Source: Scalesia atractyloides
Lineage: Eukaryota > Streptophyta > Magnoliopsida > Asterales > Asteraceae
NCBI GenBank assembly: GCA_947069175.1
Contig: CAMTDV010000027.1
Coordinates: 41,925,369-41,989,368, forward strand
Reading direction: 5' to 3'
DNA: 64,000 bases
Part shown: in pieces, positions 44,455-56,063 of the stretch
How positions within the stretch are numbered: the first letter of the stretch is position 1
How the letters are laid out: every line of letters starts with the position of its first letter
Notes under the pieces: generated by a model
What the model was told of the DNA's origin: nothing
Seen by the model: the letters and a program-made list of their open reading frames with translations, nothing else
Databases searched by the model: none
Position numbers and translations under genes: made by a program

Positions 44455-44874
44455 TAAACTACTAAAATGGTCCTTGAGTTGTATTTAGTTTTAACACTTT
44501 ACTCCAAAACTCAAATCTTTTGAATGTGGGTCCTTGTGGTTTCAATTTTGTTGACATTTTCATTCAAAAGCAAAATATGGTTAGATTTTTCAGTTAAAAT
44601 CCAGTTTTTATGTGTTTTTCCTTCCTTTTAATGAAGGGCAAAATGTCAATTTTTTTTAATTTATTATAATAATACGTTAAAAGACTATTTTGCTCTTTAT
44701 TAAAAGGGATGAAAAAGACAAAAAAAATCTTGATGTTAACTGAATGATCAGATTTTGATATTAAATGAAAAATAACAACAAAATTAAAATCATATAGACC
44801 TAGATTCAAAAAATTAAAGTTTTAAAGTAAATTGATAAAAATGAACAGATATCAATTATCATTTTTACAGTTTT
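44455..44874. repeat. Foldback (long inverted repeat) element of about 420 bp
   Basis: The left arm AAACTACTAAAATGGTCC is matched by the inverted right end (AAACTGTAAAAATGATAA read in reverse complement). Inner blocks also pair: TCAAATCTTTTGAATGTGGG against CCTAGATTCAAAAAATTAAA. The sequence GTTTTCT occurs just outside both ends (about 44440 and 44869), a possible target duplication. No coding capacity; MITE or foldback class. Confidence 0.45.
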
Positions 44875-45302
44875 CTCCTTCTGAATTTCATAATTGCATG
44901 AATGACTAAGTGGGCCCATTCACAAGCACTTAAATACATTTGTCAACGTTATAATATTTGAGAAATGCAATATCTTTCTTTCTAAATACATTTAAAAATA
45001 TATGTATATTTTTATATTAATTCGCATTGAATCTTGGACAGTGATGGTCTTAAAATATCTCCAGCGGATGTATGTTTCAACCTCCAAGATGGCCTACAAA
45101 TATCAAGTATTAAATATTGTATCATATCCATCATTTTCTTTTCTTTTAATGTAACAAAGTAACAAATTAATCGAGAAAAATTAAAATAAGTTTCATCTTC
45201 TTCGTTCTTAATGTAAACACATGCATTTAGGTAAAAACAATTCTCACCTGAGTGTTATTTAGTTAATTATGAAAATCTCTGCACGTTCACTTTTTAGCAA
45301 CT

Positions 45303-45510
45303 AAGGCCTGGGCGCTCGGAATTATCCTGACAAATGAATCATTCTTTCGCCTGAAGAACAGAACGTAACAACCCAACCTACCCTTCCAGAAGAAAACCCA
45401 TTGGCTCAACTCAGAATAACATTTGCCCCGGTTAAAACTTCAACCCATGACCTTCTATGTGAAAAGTTACGGAGCTATCGCTCAAGTACCAGAAGACTCA
45501 GTGATAATGT
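45303..45510 (-). mobile_element. Possible tRNA-derived SINE fragment
   Basis: On the minus strand GATAGCTCCGTAAC resembles a pol III A box (TAGCTCAGTTGG type). About 35 bp downstream, GGGTTGAAGTTTT resembles a B box (GGTTCGAAACC). The rest is non-coding and ends in CGAGCGCCCAGGCCTTAG. No clear poly-A tail or target duplication, so the call is weak. Confidence 0.25.
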
Positions 45511-46108
45511 TAATCAAGCACAGCCGATTGCAAAAAAATAAAAATAAAAAAAAAACAACGTGATTCTTATTTTATAATATTTCTTAATCTTCTTAGAGGT
45601 TCTAGTTTAATTCCATGATGTAATAAATATAAATCTTATTAATTATATAATTTGACGTCTTACGTTTTATTATTTACTTATAGTTTTGAAATAACAGATT
45701 AAAATATATTTACTTATTGTTTTGAAATAACAGATTGAAATAAATAGAAAGCAAATGGACGTTGGATTCATTAATAGAAGTTCTTTCACTTTAGGGTAAT
45801 GGGCCATCAGGAGTATGGACTCGGTTCGTTGCTGCTTAATTAATCTTTTTAAAAATGTCTTTATTGGGCTTTGAATCATTTTGTGTAAACAAGATAGTTC
45901 AATTTGAGGATGGATGTGTGAAGTATGAACAAAAACTTGTATGGTAACTACGGGTTAAATACTGTTCGAATTGGGTTGGGCCGTTCTCACTTTTTGTTTT
46001 GTTCTCCATTTGAAGTTTTAATAGATTAAAGTGCACATTCCATCCTTGTAGTTTAGTTTAAAAATCTGGTTTCGTTCAAAATGAAATATTTTAACACACT
46101 CAAATGTT

Positions 46109-46363
46109 TAAAATTTTAACACTTTTAATCTAATTTACTAAGGTAGCGTTTAGTATGAAAAAAATGAGATGTGGAATAGAATGGACAATTGTGAAGGAAT
46201 GATAAAAAATGTGTTTGGTTGATCAAGGTAATGGAATCACTCAATACATAAAGCATGTCATTCCCTCTTAAAATCCCAAATTCATTCACTCCACCTCCCT
46301 TGTTTTTTTTATCTCATTCCCTCTCTTACCCATCATTACCATCACGAGCGCCACCACCACCCG
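46109..46363. mobile_element. Left part of a CCACC-rich MITE-like repeat
   Basis: Starting near AGGTAGCGTTTAGTATG (46140), running to the CGCCACCACCACCCG run that ends at the truncated LTR. The matching right part appears after the Athila element and solo LTR, at 52341-52622, ending in CAGACCCTAA, whose reverse complement resembles the left end. A direct repeat of about 31 bp (AAAATTTTAACACTTTTAAT...) flanks the whole at 46110 and 52657. The host unit was split by at least two retrotransposon insertions. Confidence 0.4.
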
Positions 46364-46738
46364 ACCAAACTAAGCCACAAACAATCGGCAAGTGCACATG
46401 TCATGGTGTAGCAAGTAGGTAAGACCGTATATCAATCCGTGGACACTATGTGCGAACTCTCGATAATGAACATCTATCGAATACTAGCCTAATTTGATTA
46501 TGATTTTGATATTTTCTTCCAAACCTAATGAAATGAAAGACTAAGGAAAGCAATAAAAGTGAGACTCCAACTAACAACTAAACACAGCAGACTGAACGTG
46601 ACCCCCGCAAGCAAATGAGAGGGAACTAGATCTAAGATCAAATATGATGGGAAGGAACTACCTAGGTGTACAAAAGTGGGATGAAGTGTCGAAGTGCTAA
46701 AATGGACCGGCTCGACCTATTGATACCAAATCCCACAA
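46364..46738 (-). repeat. Truncated 3' LTR of the Athila element
   Basis: Aligns with the 5' LTR from ACCAAACTAA (46364, against 48512) through GATCTAAGATCAAATATGAT. An approximately 95-bp deletion follows CTACCTAGGTG, and homology ends at AAATCCCACAA (46738). It lacks the outer approximately 45 bp of the LTR and everything beyond the first 0.5 kb. Confidence 0.75.
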
Positions 46739-46895
46739 TAAGGGATGATATCGGTATCATACATGTACCGATAGCGAAAATACTGTTACCGAAATGAGGA
46801 AAAGTGTACACCGAATACTGTACCGAATTTATCAGTTCAGTAACGGTACGATGCCGATATCAGTACCAGTATTTCGGTACTTTACCACATTGGTG
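46739..46895. repeat. GGTACCG-rich subterminal repeat segment
   Basis: Contains many GGTA/TACC and CGGTA/TACCG half-sites in both orientations (GATATCGGTATCATACATG, ACCGATAGCG, GTTACCGAAA, AACGGTACGATGCCGATA, TTTCGGTAC). Such clustered short motifs are typical of hAT subterminal regions. Located downstream of the hAT exons, it may be the 3' end of that transposon (inference). Confidence 0.35.
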
Positions 46896-47109
46896 TTTTC
46901 CATTGTTTTACCTAAGAGATATCATGTCCAACCCATTCATCCATTATTAACCGAATTACAGTAATATATAGTGGGAAAACTAGATAAATACATGTAGTAA
47001 TAACATCAAAAGGAAAACATATATGGGTTCAACTTTTAACATCCAAATTCCAACATGTCTAAAAAGAGCATCATAATTCATAACTGATTTACAAGAACCA
47101 ACAAAAGAA

Positions 47110-47770
47110 AGTTGATATCACTAATCGCTTTGTATTTTTCCCTTTTCCTTTTTCGTTTTGTTCGTTTATCGCATCCTCAATCTCTCTAGAAAACCAAGAA
47201 ATAAAGTTAACACAAATTATTTGACAACCAAACATTTGAATAAATAAGAACAACTTTACCTATGGCAATATTGTCGTCCTTTAAAATATCATCTGTGTCA
47301 TCAATAATTGGCTTTCTCGATTTTCTCACCCAATCTTGAGTGCAAACCAAATATTACTTGACAATCTTGTTCTATATACGTCTAGGACACGACCTCTCAT
47401 ACTAGATGCCGACTTGGACACGACGGTGAAAATTTGAATTGCCAAAATATATAATAATTTAAATACACAAAGTCAATAAACATAATTAGTGTAACAAGAA
47501 AATGTAAAGAAGCCTGAAAAGGATAAAAACATTTTACCTCTAGCCATTTGACACAGAATTAGGAATCTAATAGCATTATGTTTCCACCATCTATGTATGT
47601 CAAAACCATTTAGTAAAATTAACTCTTGGTTCTTGTAAGTACCTCTTTAACTTGGTTTCTATTGCAACCGAATTACTTCCATCCACATTGAAAAACTCCG
47701 CAAAAAAACAAGCATTCTCGCCATCACATTTCACAACATCTTTATATTCCTTGTAGCAGGCATCATCCTA
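47110..47770 (-). pseudogene. hAT transposase, C-terminal exons
   Basis: Three exon-like blocks in minus-strand order. The first (about 47770-47538) reads DACYKEYKDVVKCDGENACF, then KRYLQEP, with a shifted WWKHNAIRFLILCQMAR, and ends at a GT donor. The second (about 47433-47261) reads VVSKSASSMRGRVLDVYRTR and, after a frameshift, CTQDWVRKSRKPIIDDTDDI. The third (about 47186-47110) reads EIEDAINEQNEKGKGKN. The WW...R, SA...GGRVLD-like and CTQDW motifs are the hAT C-terminal dimerisation region. The N-terminal BED finger and DDE core are absent. Retained introns show it came from genomic transposon DNA, not a retrocopy. Confidence 0.7.
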
Positions 47771-48176
47771 TTGTAGAATTTTTCCACCAATGTCCAATCT
47801 TCAAACCGAGTTGTGGACATTTATTTAGCAGCTCCTTGAAACGCTCCCAAATCTCGTAGAAAGACTCCCCCTTTTTCTGATGATAGGAATGAATCATGTT
47901 CCTCAAACGAGTAGTTTTAGATGGAGGGAAGTACATACCCATGAATTTTTCTAGCATCTCGACCCAAGTGGTTATGGATCCTACAGGGAGGGACTCCAGC
48001 AAACTATCGACTCGGCCAGCAAGAGAGAATGGGAAGAGACGCAATTTTCATGCATCTTCGGTAAAACCCTGGACCTGAAAGGTGTCATAGATTCTCGCAA
48101 TGTGAGAGAAATGAGCATTTAGTTCCTCAGAAGGAAACCCGTGGTACTGAATGGTGTTTGTAACCATAAATATGAT
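47763..48176 (-). pseudogene. Athila gag fragment
   Basis: Sense order: NTIQYHGFPSEELNAHFSH, YDTFQVQGFTEDA, a TGA, then KLRLFPFSLAGRVDSLLESL, GSITTWVEMLEKFMGMYFPP, LRNMIHSYHQKKGESFYEIW, ERFKELLNKCPQLGL. Near the end a frame change continues as EDWTLVEKFYNRMMP before the sequence passes into hAT DNA at about 47765. This is the retrotransposon gag core of Athila elements. Confidence 0.85.
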
Positions 48177-48439
48177 ACGTAGAAGGATTTGCTAGCTATT
48201 AACACTGATGTTGGACCTAGCGCCAGCCGCGTTCAGCCGAGCATAATCAGCAACAACTCTCCTCAATGGATTCGAGTCTCCCATCGTATCCCTTTGCCTC
48301 TGATCTGAAAAACGCTCAACAACTTCTGTAGAATACTTTAGGTGCATAGAACACATAAGACAGCTAAGGCAAACCTAATCTAAGAAAGCAAGTAAAGTGA
48401 CTAGACAATCAATTCGGGTCATTCTCAAAAGTGCCAGTG

Positions 48440-48457
48440 TCCCCGGGAACGGCGCCA
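48440..48457 (-). promoter_or_regulatory. Primer binding site of the Athila element
   Basis: On the minus strand TGGCGCCGTTCCCGGGGA, the signature primer site of Athila/Tat elements, eight bases inside the LTR. It is one base different from the common TGGCGCCGTTGCCGGGGA. Confidence 0.85.
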
Positions 48458-48465
48458 ACTAAATA

Positions 48466-50045
48466 TGTGAAAAGTGTGTATATTAATTTCAAAAAGTTTT
48501 AAAAGGGGATTCACCAAACTAAACTACACATAATCGGCAAGTGCGCCGGTCGTGGTGTAGCAAGTTGGTAAGACCGGAGGACACTATGGGGGAACTCTCG
48601 ATATTTAACCTATGTCGCATACTAGCCTAATTTTATTATGATTTTGAGATTTTCTACTAAACCAAATGAAACGAAAGACTAAGGAAAGCAATAAAACTGA
48701 GACTCCAACTAACTAAACATAGCAGACTGAATATGACACATAAGCAAATGAGAGGGAACTGGATCTAAAATCAGATATGATGGGAAGGAACTACCTAGGT
48801 GTCAACTCCCTAGACACATGTAATGATATCCTGACTTTGTTAATTCACTGAAGACCCTAATTTACCCCAAAAAACCCTCCCGCTAGGATGATAAATCGTG
48901 CACAAAAGTGGGATGCAGTGTCGAAGTGCTAAAATAGAGTGGCTCGACCTATCGATACCAAATCCCACAATTATCAAATACATGATAACTATGGTTCCAA
49001 AATCCTCAAATTGTGAAGCTGACTAAACTTTGTAACTGAAACCCTAAACACGAATAAACAGCTGAACCTGAGCTATGGGCCGCACAACTATGAAGCAATG
49101 CTTAACTAATAACCTAGCAATCTCGAATCATCTCTCGAGTCATCAAGAAGGAATCGCACACTTTAGTTAATTAAATTTAATGAATGTTAAACTTATTTTA
49201 TTTCTAAAGACAAGATCTAGACTTAAAACCTAACGATTAACAAACTAGATTAGTTTGTGACCTAAGGAATATTTTTATATGCCTAAGTCAACAAAACAAA
49301 TGAACAATCCACAAGATCAACTAACACTAGTATACGTAAATTAAAATCAGAAACGATGAATAACCAGGTAAATCAACACATTCAATCAACAACCAAAGTC
49401 AATCAATCAACCAGAACGTCTAGTTCATGTAACCTAAGTAGTTGTAATAAGTTAAGTTACTCATCATATTCAAAAACATAACAAAATCATATCTGAAAAC
49501 AATTCAAAACATGATTTTAATGTTTAAGAATGAAAAAACGAGCATAAACGCCCCAAAACTGTTGTGAATCGTCCAAGTTGCCAATTCCTTAAACCCTATG
49601 ACTGTAGGGTTTAAAAACATATCATATTTCGGTTTTTCACACCCCTTACGGATTGTGGTCCGCAGGGCACCCCACCTTATTTTCAGCGCCAAAGCCTTGC
49701 GAATCGTATGGCTTTGCACTTCCTATCTGCAAGGGATCTAGACCACATATTTAGATTCTCCTTGTTGAGCTACCCCAAATTCATATATTATACGCCGCGT
49801 AACTCCTTTTCTAGCTCAAGATATGTCCGTTTTAAGTTCAGAATCTTTTTCGTCGCACTGTTTCACTCAGTTTTTCCTCGTATGCTTGTTTCTTCATGTT
49901 TTAGACTCGATTTCCACTTCTTTTGCACATGAACACCTGAAAACATCAATCTACTGAGTATAAGCTATAAATGAGCTAAAACGACTTAAAAACTATCGAA
50001 AACATATACAAAACACAAGGGAAAATTGGTGTGTTTTGCAACACA
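48466..50045 (-). repeat. 5' LTR of the Athila element
   Basis: TGTGAAAAGTGTG at the left, GTTTTGCAACACA at the right (TGTG/CACA termini), about 1580 bp. The shorter partner is at 46364-46738. Confidence 0.75.
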
Positions 50046-50058
50046 TCACCACCACCGT

Positions 50059-52340
50059 TGTCACACCCCAACCGATGGCAGAAACATCGGTGTGAGACGA
50101 AAACATGATTGCTCAAGAAATCATAACTTATTAAATGTGACAAGAATTCAGTAATTCGAATTCATTCATACTAAAAGTGAAAAACATTGTTTGGAAGGGA
50201 AGTACAACATAATGTATGTAAGCATAATCAATCATGAAACAAATACATAAAATAAAGTTTATGCGTGTTTCTAGTCCACCCTAATTGTTTTTCTTCATGC
50301 GTCAACACTAGTTTCCTGCAACATGTATTAAAATAAAATCAACAAAAGTTGGCGAGTATACAAGTTTGAATACACAGCATAATCGTGTCTAAAAGTTTTT
50401 TCATATCCAACATGGTAATTTGCATAGGTTTTTTTATTAACATGCTAGCATGTGTTAACTATAAGTCAAACCAAAGTATGCTACAACCGTGCGTATCCTT
50501 GTTGTCGAAACGACAAGGTCGTAAAATAGTTTACTTAACAATACCACAAGAATACGGGCGGTGTGTGAATCCTATAGCGCTATAATAGTTAAGGTAGGCT
50601 TGCAAAGTTAATGAGCATATAGAACACAAGAATGAACATAGCATGTGATATAACGAATAGAGTGTTTGTTTGAGCATATAGAACACAAGAATATAACAAG
50701 TATCATGTTTTTAACGAATAGAGTGTTTGTTTGAGCATGTTTAATCATGGGTATGTGATTGTAATAATGTATACATGTTGCACCCAAAGTGTGTAAAACA
50801 GAAAATGGGATCGAGTATACTCACGGTTTGCGTATATAGTCCACGAACGTGAGTTTGTCAAGTCTTGAGATTGGAAACACCAAAGTTACCCTAATATGGG
50901 AAACGAAGGTGTATGAGTTGCGGATTCGATTGTTTGGATTGGATTCGGAACTTAGAGGGCAAAGTATAAGTTATAGTAAAATGTAAAGTAAAGGTACCAT
51001 GAAAATGGTCATGCAAGGAGGTAGGATGATTAACATCCATTAAACCTCATTATATGATTCACCAAAGCACAAAATCATTAACTTTGTTGATGATTTCGCT
51101 TGGTCACAAATGTAGAAAGTAAGAATACAAAACTAAATCTAAAAACAACCACGTGAGCTAGCTAGATGCGTGAATCTCAACTATGGAAAGTGTTTGAGAA
51201 TCTGGTGTAGCCTTGTCCCTTTGTTTGGAATTTTTTTTGGGATTTAGTGGCATGAAACTAAGCTAATAAATCAACAAGTGAGGTAGTGGAACATGGTTGG
51301 AAAGCCAAGGCTTCCATGGTTCACCCATTATCAAATACAAGTCTCCCCACATTGAAGGTGGTGAGCTTGGATGATCTCAACATTTGTAGGTTGCTTGGAA
51401 CCTTGTTAAAATAGAAAGTTTAGGAGTTCTTTAGACCTCTAAACTTATGTGAATCGACCACACTCAAGCCCCCGTAATCATAGGTTTGATTAGAAACAAG
51501 GTAGGTGTAAGATTCTCACAAGAAGAGTAAGTTTATGAAAAGTTTGTAACATATGAATTAAAAACAGAAAGTTTGGACCTCAAAATGGTGGTGTTCCACC
51601 TTAGTTTACCATGGTAAACTTGTGGAAACATTCCTAGAAGTGTTCCAAGCTTTCTAGAAGAAGAAAAGTGAGATGAGAGCTCACTTTAGAACTTAAGAGA
51701 ATTTTGCCTTCACTTGCAACTTCAGCTGATTAGAGAGTGTTTTGAGAGTGTCTGAGGGTTTGGAAAAGTGAAATGAAGGTGTAGGAGGCTTGGTTTTATA
51801 GTGGTGAAGTAGAGTTTGTGTTTTAATGAAGAAAGAAGGTGATTGGGGAAGAAAGGAGGTGGAAAAGATGGAATCCGGATTGGGCAATTTAATATCCTAC
51901 AGATTGAGCCTCCTCACGTCGCGCGGGCTTCAAGGGTTTGCCCAACGCGCGACGCGCCATGTTAGTTTTGGGGGTTAAGTTTGATTTTTGTCATTTTGGC
52001 CCTTGAACTTTCATAATTCTGTCATTTTATGTTATAAGTTCGTGTTTTGGCTTATTTTCAAGTATGGAACATGTTACAAATATGTGACCGTATCGTGTAC
52101 GTATAAATGATAATCCAAGCGTATAATAAGTTTCGGTTTACACGTAATGTGTATCAAAGAGTGATTGCGTATCATCACAAGTATAACAAGTATAAGTATG
52201 AAAATGAATTTCATTATTATCGAAGTCTCGGATTTACAAGTTTGGAAAAGAAATACGAATACAGTACAGTACAAGTTTCTAAACATAGAATACGAATACA
52301 ACTTTCTAAATAAGAAAGTGCAAAAATGCAAAATTTTACA
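50059..52340 (-). mobile_element. Solo gypsy-type LTR, copy C2
   Basis: TGTCACACCCCAACCGATGG to AAAATTTTACA, homologous along its length to C1 (for example CATGAAAATGGTCATGCAAG and CCTCATTATATGATTCACCA). No coding or primer sequence adjoins it. Flanks ACCGT (50054-50058) and GCCGC (52341-52345) match at the central CCG only, so the target duplication is doubtful. TATAAAACCA reads on the minus strand at about 51791-51800. Confidence 0.7.
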
Positions 52341-52622
52341 GCCGCGCCACCCACCGCACCCACCACCATCGCTACCGCCACCCACCACCACCGTCGACAC
52401 CCACCGCCACCCTGTCGCCGCTACTACACGCCTCCGCCGACAACTACCACCCACCACTGCCGCCAGCCCTCCGCCATAGACTACCGACGCCACCACCTGC
52501 CACCCCCACCCACCACCGCCGACACCCCCCACCACCACCACCCACCACCGCAACCCCACCACTATTCTCTGCCGATTTTATTCCTTCGTTTTTCTACCTA
52601 CCAAACAACACAATGTAACAAT
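52341..52622. repeat. CCACCR-rich segment and right end of MITE-like repeat
   Basis: 52341-52565 is a degenerate CCACC/CCGCC/CACCAC run with almost no G-rich strand complexity. It is followed by ACCTACCAAACAACACAATG and CAGACCCTAAG. It corresponds to the interior and right end of the repeat whose left end is at 46140. The long Gly-rich frame opposite is a by-product of the repeat. Confidence 0.55.
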
Positions 52623-52727
52623 TTCCATAACAACAGACCCTAAGTGCATGATGTTTATAAAAATTTTAAACACTTTTAATCCAATTTACTAACTTCATTT
52701 GATTTTTTATGTTAACTCTTGTAAAAT

Positions 52728-53433
52728 GACCATAATGGTCTTAACCGAAAGCCAAAGCGTTTTACAAAAACGCTTGACTTTTGGCTATAAAAGCCTATAA
52801 ACGAAAATGCAAGAGCAAGGAACACTTACAAGAGGTTCCTACAATGCAAGAGAACTAAGTTGGATGCTCCTTTCAGCTAGGAACTTCCAGAGGAGGGAGA
52901 AGAGTTATGACTTAGAAAGGTGCAAGTTCAAATGGTGAACTTGATCACCTATTTATAGCTGGAGAACTCGAGCTCTCGGTTCGTTAAAAGGTCACTCAGA
53001 GGTATAAATTAACATGTTGACACTTTTAATCCCTCCATCATCCAACTTTCACATATTTACAAAATTGAACTCTCTCGTCCAACAAATGGCAAGTATGAGA
53101 GTTTAAGACTTCACAAAGGATCACTCAGAGGCTTATGATAAGCATGTTGATTCTGATATCACTCAGAAGCTGGGCATGTTGACATATCAGTCACTCAGAG
53201 GCCAAGTTTCAAGCATGTTGACGTATCCGTCACTCAGAGGCTAATGATTTAAGCATGTTGACATATCAGTCACTCAGAGGCTGTTATTTACGCATGTTGA
53301 CATCGGTTCGTCACTCAGAGGCTCAACTTGAGCATGTTGACGCCTTTAGTCCTTATTGGTCTTTAATAGACTATATTTAAAATATACAACACGTGTCACT
53401 ATATTATTGGACACAATTTCACAGGGTGTTACA
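52728..53433 (-). repeat. Truncated 3' LTR of element B
   Basis: Begins in mid-LTR at GACCATAATGGTC (compare 62886 in the 5' LTR) and ends GGGTGTTACA. It also has an internal deletion: after GGAGAACTC (about 52968) it jumps to GAGCTCTCGGTTCG. Contains TATAAATAG (minus, 52949-52957) and about six CACTCAGAGGCT units. Confidence 0.8.
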
Positions 53434-53451
53434 TCTCACCCCCTTAAAAGA
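53434..53451 (-). promoter_or_regulatory. Polypurine tract of element B
   Basis: Minus strand TCTTTTAAGGGGGTGAGA abuts the 3' LTR, equivalent to 9438-9455 in element A. Confidence 0.85.
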
Positions 53452-53469
53452 AATCTCGGCCTCGAGATT

Positions 53470-54860
53470 TTATTCAAAAAGATGGGGGTACTTTTGTTGC
53501 ATAGTGGACTCAACCTCCCATGTATACTCATGACCTCTAAAAGCGTCCCACTTAACCTTTACTATAGGTATCATTTTTCTTCGGAGCTTCTTAACCTGTC
53601 AATCCTCGATCGAAATTGGCTTCTCAATGAACCTCAGGTTTTCATCTATTTGCACATCTTCGTGCGATATTGCTAGCGACTCATCGGCTAGACATTTCTT
53701 AAGGTTAGATATGTGGAATACATCATGAATTCCACTAAGCTCCTCTGGCAACCTGAGCTTATAAGCTACAGTGCCGACACATTCGATTATTTCAAAGGGT
53801 CCTATATATCTTGGGCTCAACTTTCCTTTCTTTCCAAAACGCATCACACCTTTCCAGGGTGATACTTTCAGCATGACCTTGTCCCCTATTTGGAACTGAA
53901 GAGGTTTACGCCTCTTGTCAGCATAGCTTTTCTGCCTATCCCTGGCAGCTTTGAGACGATCACGGATTTGCATAATCTTTTCCGTGGTCTCCAGGACAAT
54001 CTCAGGTCCTGATAGTTGGGCCTCCCCAACTTCTGCCCAACATACGGGCATTCTACATTTTCTCCCATACAAGGCCTCAAAAGGAGCAGCCTTGGTGCTA
54101 GTATGATAGATGTTATTGTAGGAGAATTCTATTAGGGGTAAGTGGTCATCCCAACTTCCACCTAAATCAATTACACATGCCCTAAGCATGTCTTCCTGAG
54201 TTTGAATAGTACGCTCACTTTGACTATCAGTCTGCGGATGGTAAGTCGTACTAAAATTTAATCTTGTGCTTAATGATTGTTGGAAACTTTTCCAAAAGTG
54301 AGATGTATATCTAGTATCTCTGTCAGATACGATGGATACCGGCACACCGTGTAGGGACACAATTTTGTCCACATACAATTTAGCCAATTTATCTGAATTA
54401 TACGTAATTGGCAAGAAATGAGCTGACTTAGTTAGCCTATCCACTATGACCCAAATAGTGTCATTACCACATTTGGTCTTAGGTAACTTGGTAATCAAAT
54501 CCATAGTTACCATTTCCTATTTCCACGTAGGAATCTCTAATTGTTGTAGTAGTCCTGACGGTTTCTGATGTTCAGCCTTAACTTGCGAACACGTCAGACA
54601 CTTAGCTACATAAGTGGCTATGGATTTCTTCAAACCCATCCACCAATAATTCTTCTTCAAGTCTTGATACATCTTGTTACCTCCCGGGTGAACCGAGTAT
54701 CTTGAACTATGCGCTTCTTGGAGGATTAGATCTCTAAGTCCTCCAAAGATTGGAACCCAAATTCTATCATTAAATCTTAGGATTCCATCCTTTCCAGACG
54801 CTAACTGATCTACAGTTTTGCCTAATCCCTCATTAGGGATATTAGCCTCTAATAAGACTT
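53470..54860 (-). pseudogene. Element B integrase with chromodomain-like tail
   Basis: The most complete integrase of the family in this window. The H2C2 module reads YSVHPGGNKMYQDLKKNYWW and CLTCSQVKAEHQKPSG; a Trp-to-TAG change follows at about 54517. Then a 304-codon open stretch (54513-53599) has VTMDLITKLPK, SIVSDRDTRYTSHFW and QSERTIQTQEDM (DDE residues present). The C-terminal fold reads DKVMLKVSPWKGVMRFGKKG, YIGPFEIIECVGTVAYKLRL and FHISNLKKCLADE. A TGA at about 53599 (after KPISIED) cuts off the chromodomain-like end, KVKWDAFRGHEYTWEVEST and YPHLFE. Two nonsense changes are the main lesions. Confidence 0.85.
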
Positions 54861-55265
54861 GCTTTTACGCATCTAGTAGCTTCTCATTTAAACTATTTCT
54901 GAGCTCAATGCTCTTAGCGTTAATCCTAATAGGCTTAACTTTTTCCTTGCGACTTAAGGCATCGACAACTACATTTGCCTTGCCTGGATGGTAACGAATC
55001 TCGCAATCATAATCGTTAAACGTTTCCATCCATCAGCGTTGTCGCATGTTCAATTCCTTCTGATTGAACAGATGTTGGAGACTTTTATGGTCTGTGTATA
55101 TAACACACTTTGTGCCATACAAGTAATGTCTCCATAGTTTTAGTGTAATTACCTTGCCATTTTGCATTAGCACACAGCCCATACCGGTGTGTGATGCATC
55201 ACAATAAACAACAAATTCTCAATACCCTCAGGTAGAGATAACACAGGAGCGTTGCTCAACTTGTG
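54861..55265 (-). pseudogene. Element B RNase H, internally deleted
   Basis: Fragments match element A (KLSNAPVLSLPEG, YTDHKSLQHLF, RYHPGKANVVVDALSRK), but about 90 bp encoding YASRQLKVHERNY to AVVFAL are missing (junction near 55145). The active site is incomplete. Confidence 0.75.
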
Positions 55266-56063
55266 TTAAAGAATCTCAAAAGATTCTTGTTGCTTTGGAC
55301 CCCAATTATACTTAATATTCTTACGGGTCAAGGAAGTTAAAGGAGTGGCTATCCTTGAAAAGTTCTCAATGAACCTCCTATAGTAACCAGCCAAACTTAA
55401 GAAACTACGAACTTCCGTTAGGGTCTTGGGCACTTCCCAATTCATTATGGCCTCAATTTTGGCGGGATCCACTTGGATACCACGCTCACTTACTATATGT
55501 CCAAGAAATTGGACTTCTCTAAGACAAAATTCGCATTTAGAGAACTTTGCATAAAGTTTCTCCTGCCTTAATTATTCTAGGATGCACCGAAGATGTTTCT
55601 CGTGATCATCGTGATTACGAGAATAGATAAGTATGTCGTCTATGAAGACAATGACAAACTTATCCAAATACGGTTTGCAGACTCTATTCATGAGATCCAT
55701 GAATGCTGCTGGTGCATTTGTGAGCCCAAAAGGCATCAACAAAAATTCAAAATAACCATAGCGGGTCCTGAAGGCTATCTTAGGAACATCTTCACTTCTA
55801 ACCTTCAGTTGATGATATCCTGCTTTCAAATCCATCTTAGAAAAGTAACTAGCCCCTTGAAGTTGGTTGAATAAATCATCGATCCTGGGCAGAGGATATC
55901 TATTTTTAATGGTTAGCTTGTTCAGCTCCCGGTAGTCGATGCACATTCGCATCAAACCGTCTTTCTTCTTTACAAACATAATTGGAGCTCCCCAAGGTGA
56001 GGAACTAGGCTGGATAAAGCCTTTCTCTAAGAGTTCGTCCAATTGAACTCTTAGATCATTCAT
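55266..56063 (-). pseudogene. Element B reverse transcriptase
   Basis: Open 56063-55572: DELLEKGFIQPSSSPWGAP, FVKKKDGLMRMCIDYRELN, FSKMDLKAGYHQ, MPFGLTNAPAAF and the catalytic FIDDILIYSRN. A stop at 55572-55574 (after LRCILE) is followed by the same gene text to FLSLAGYYRRFIENFSRIAT at 55472-55266. The catalytic core is intact. Confidence 0.85.

Larger units (their letters stand above)
46364..50045 (-). mobile_element. Deleted Athila-type gypsy element with internal hAT remnant
   Basis: Minus-strand element: 5' LTR at 48466-50045, primer site at 48440-48457, gag fragment at 47763-48176, and an LTR fragment at 46364-46738 as the remains of the 3' LTR. Protease, RT, RNase H and integrase are missing. 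Between gag and the left LTR fragment lie hAT transposase exons. The gag style and the TGGCGCCGTTCCCGGGGA primer site are characteristic of Athila/Tat-type gypsy elements (established knowledge). Confidence 0.75.

Noticed and set aside
52074..52562. Minus-strand Gly/Val-rich frame of 162 codons, and plus-strand Pro/His/Thr-rich frames in the same place
   Set aside because: They are translations of a degenerate CCACC/CCGCC repeat; composition is fixed by the repeat in all frames.
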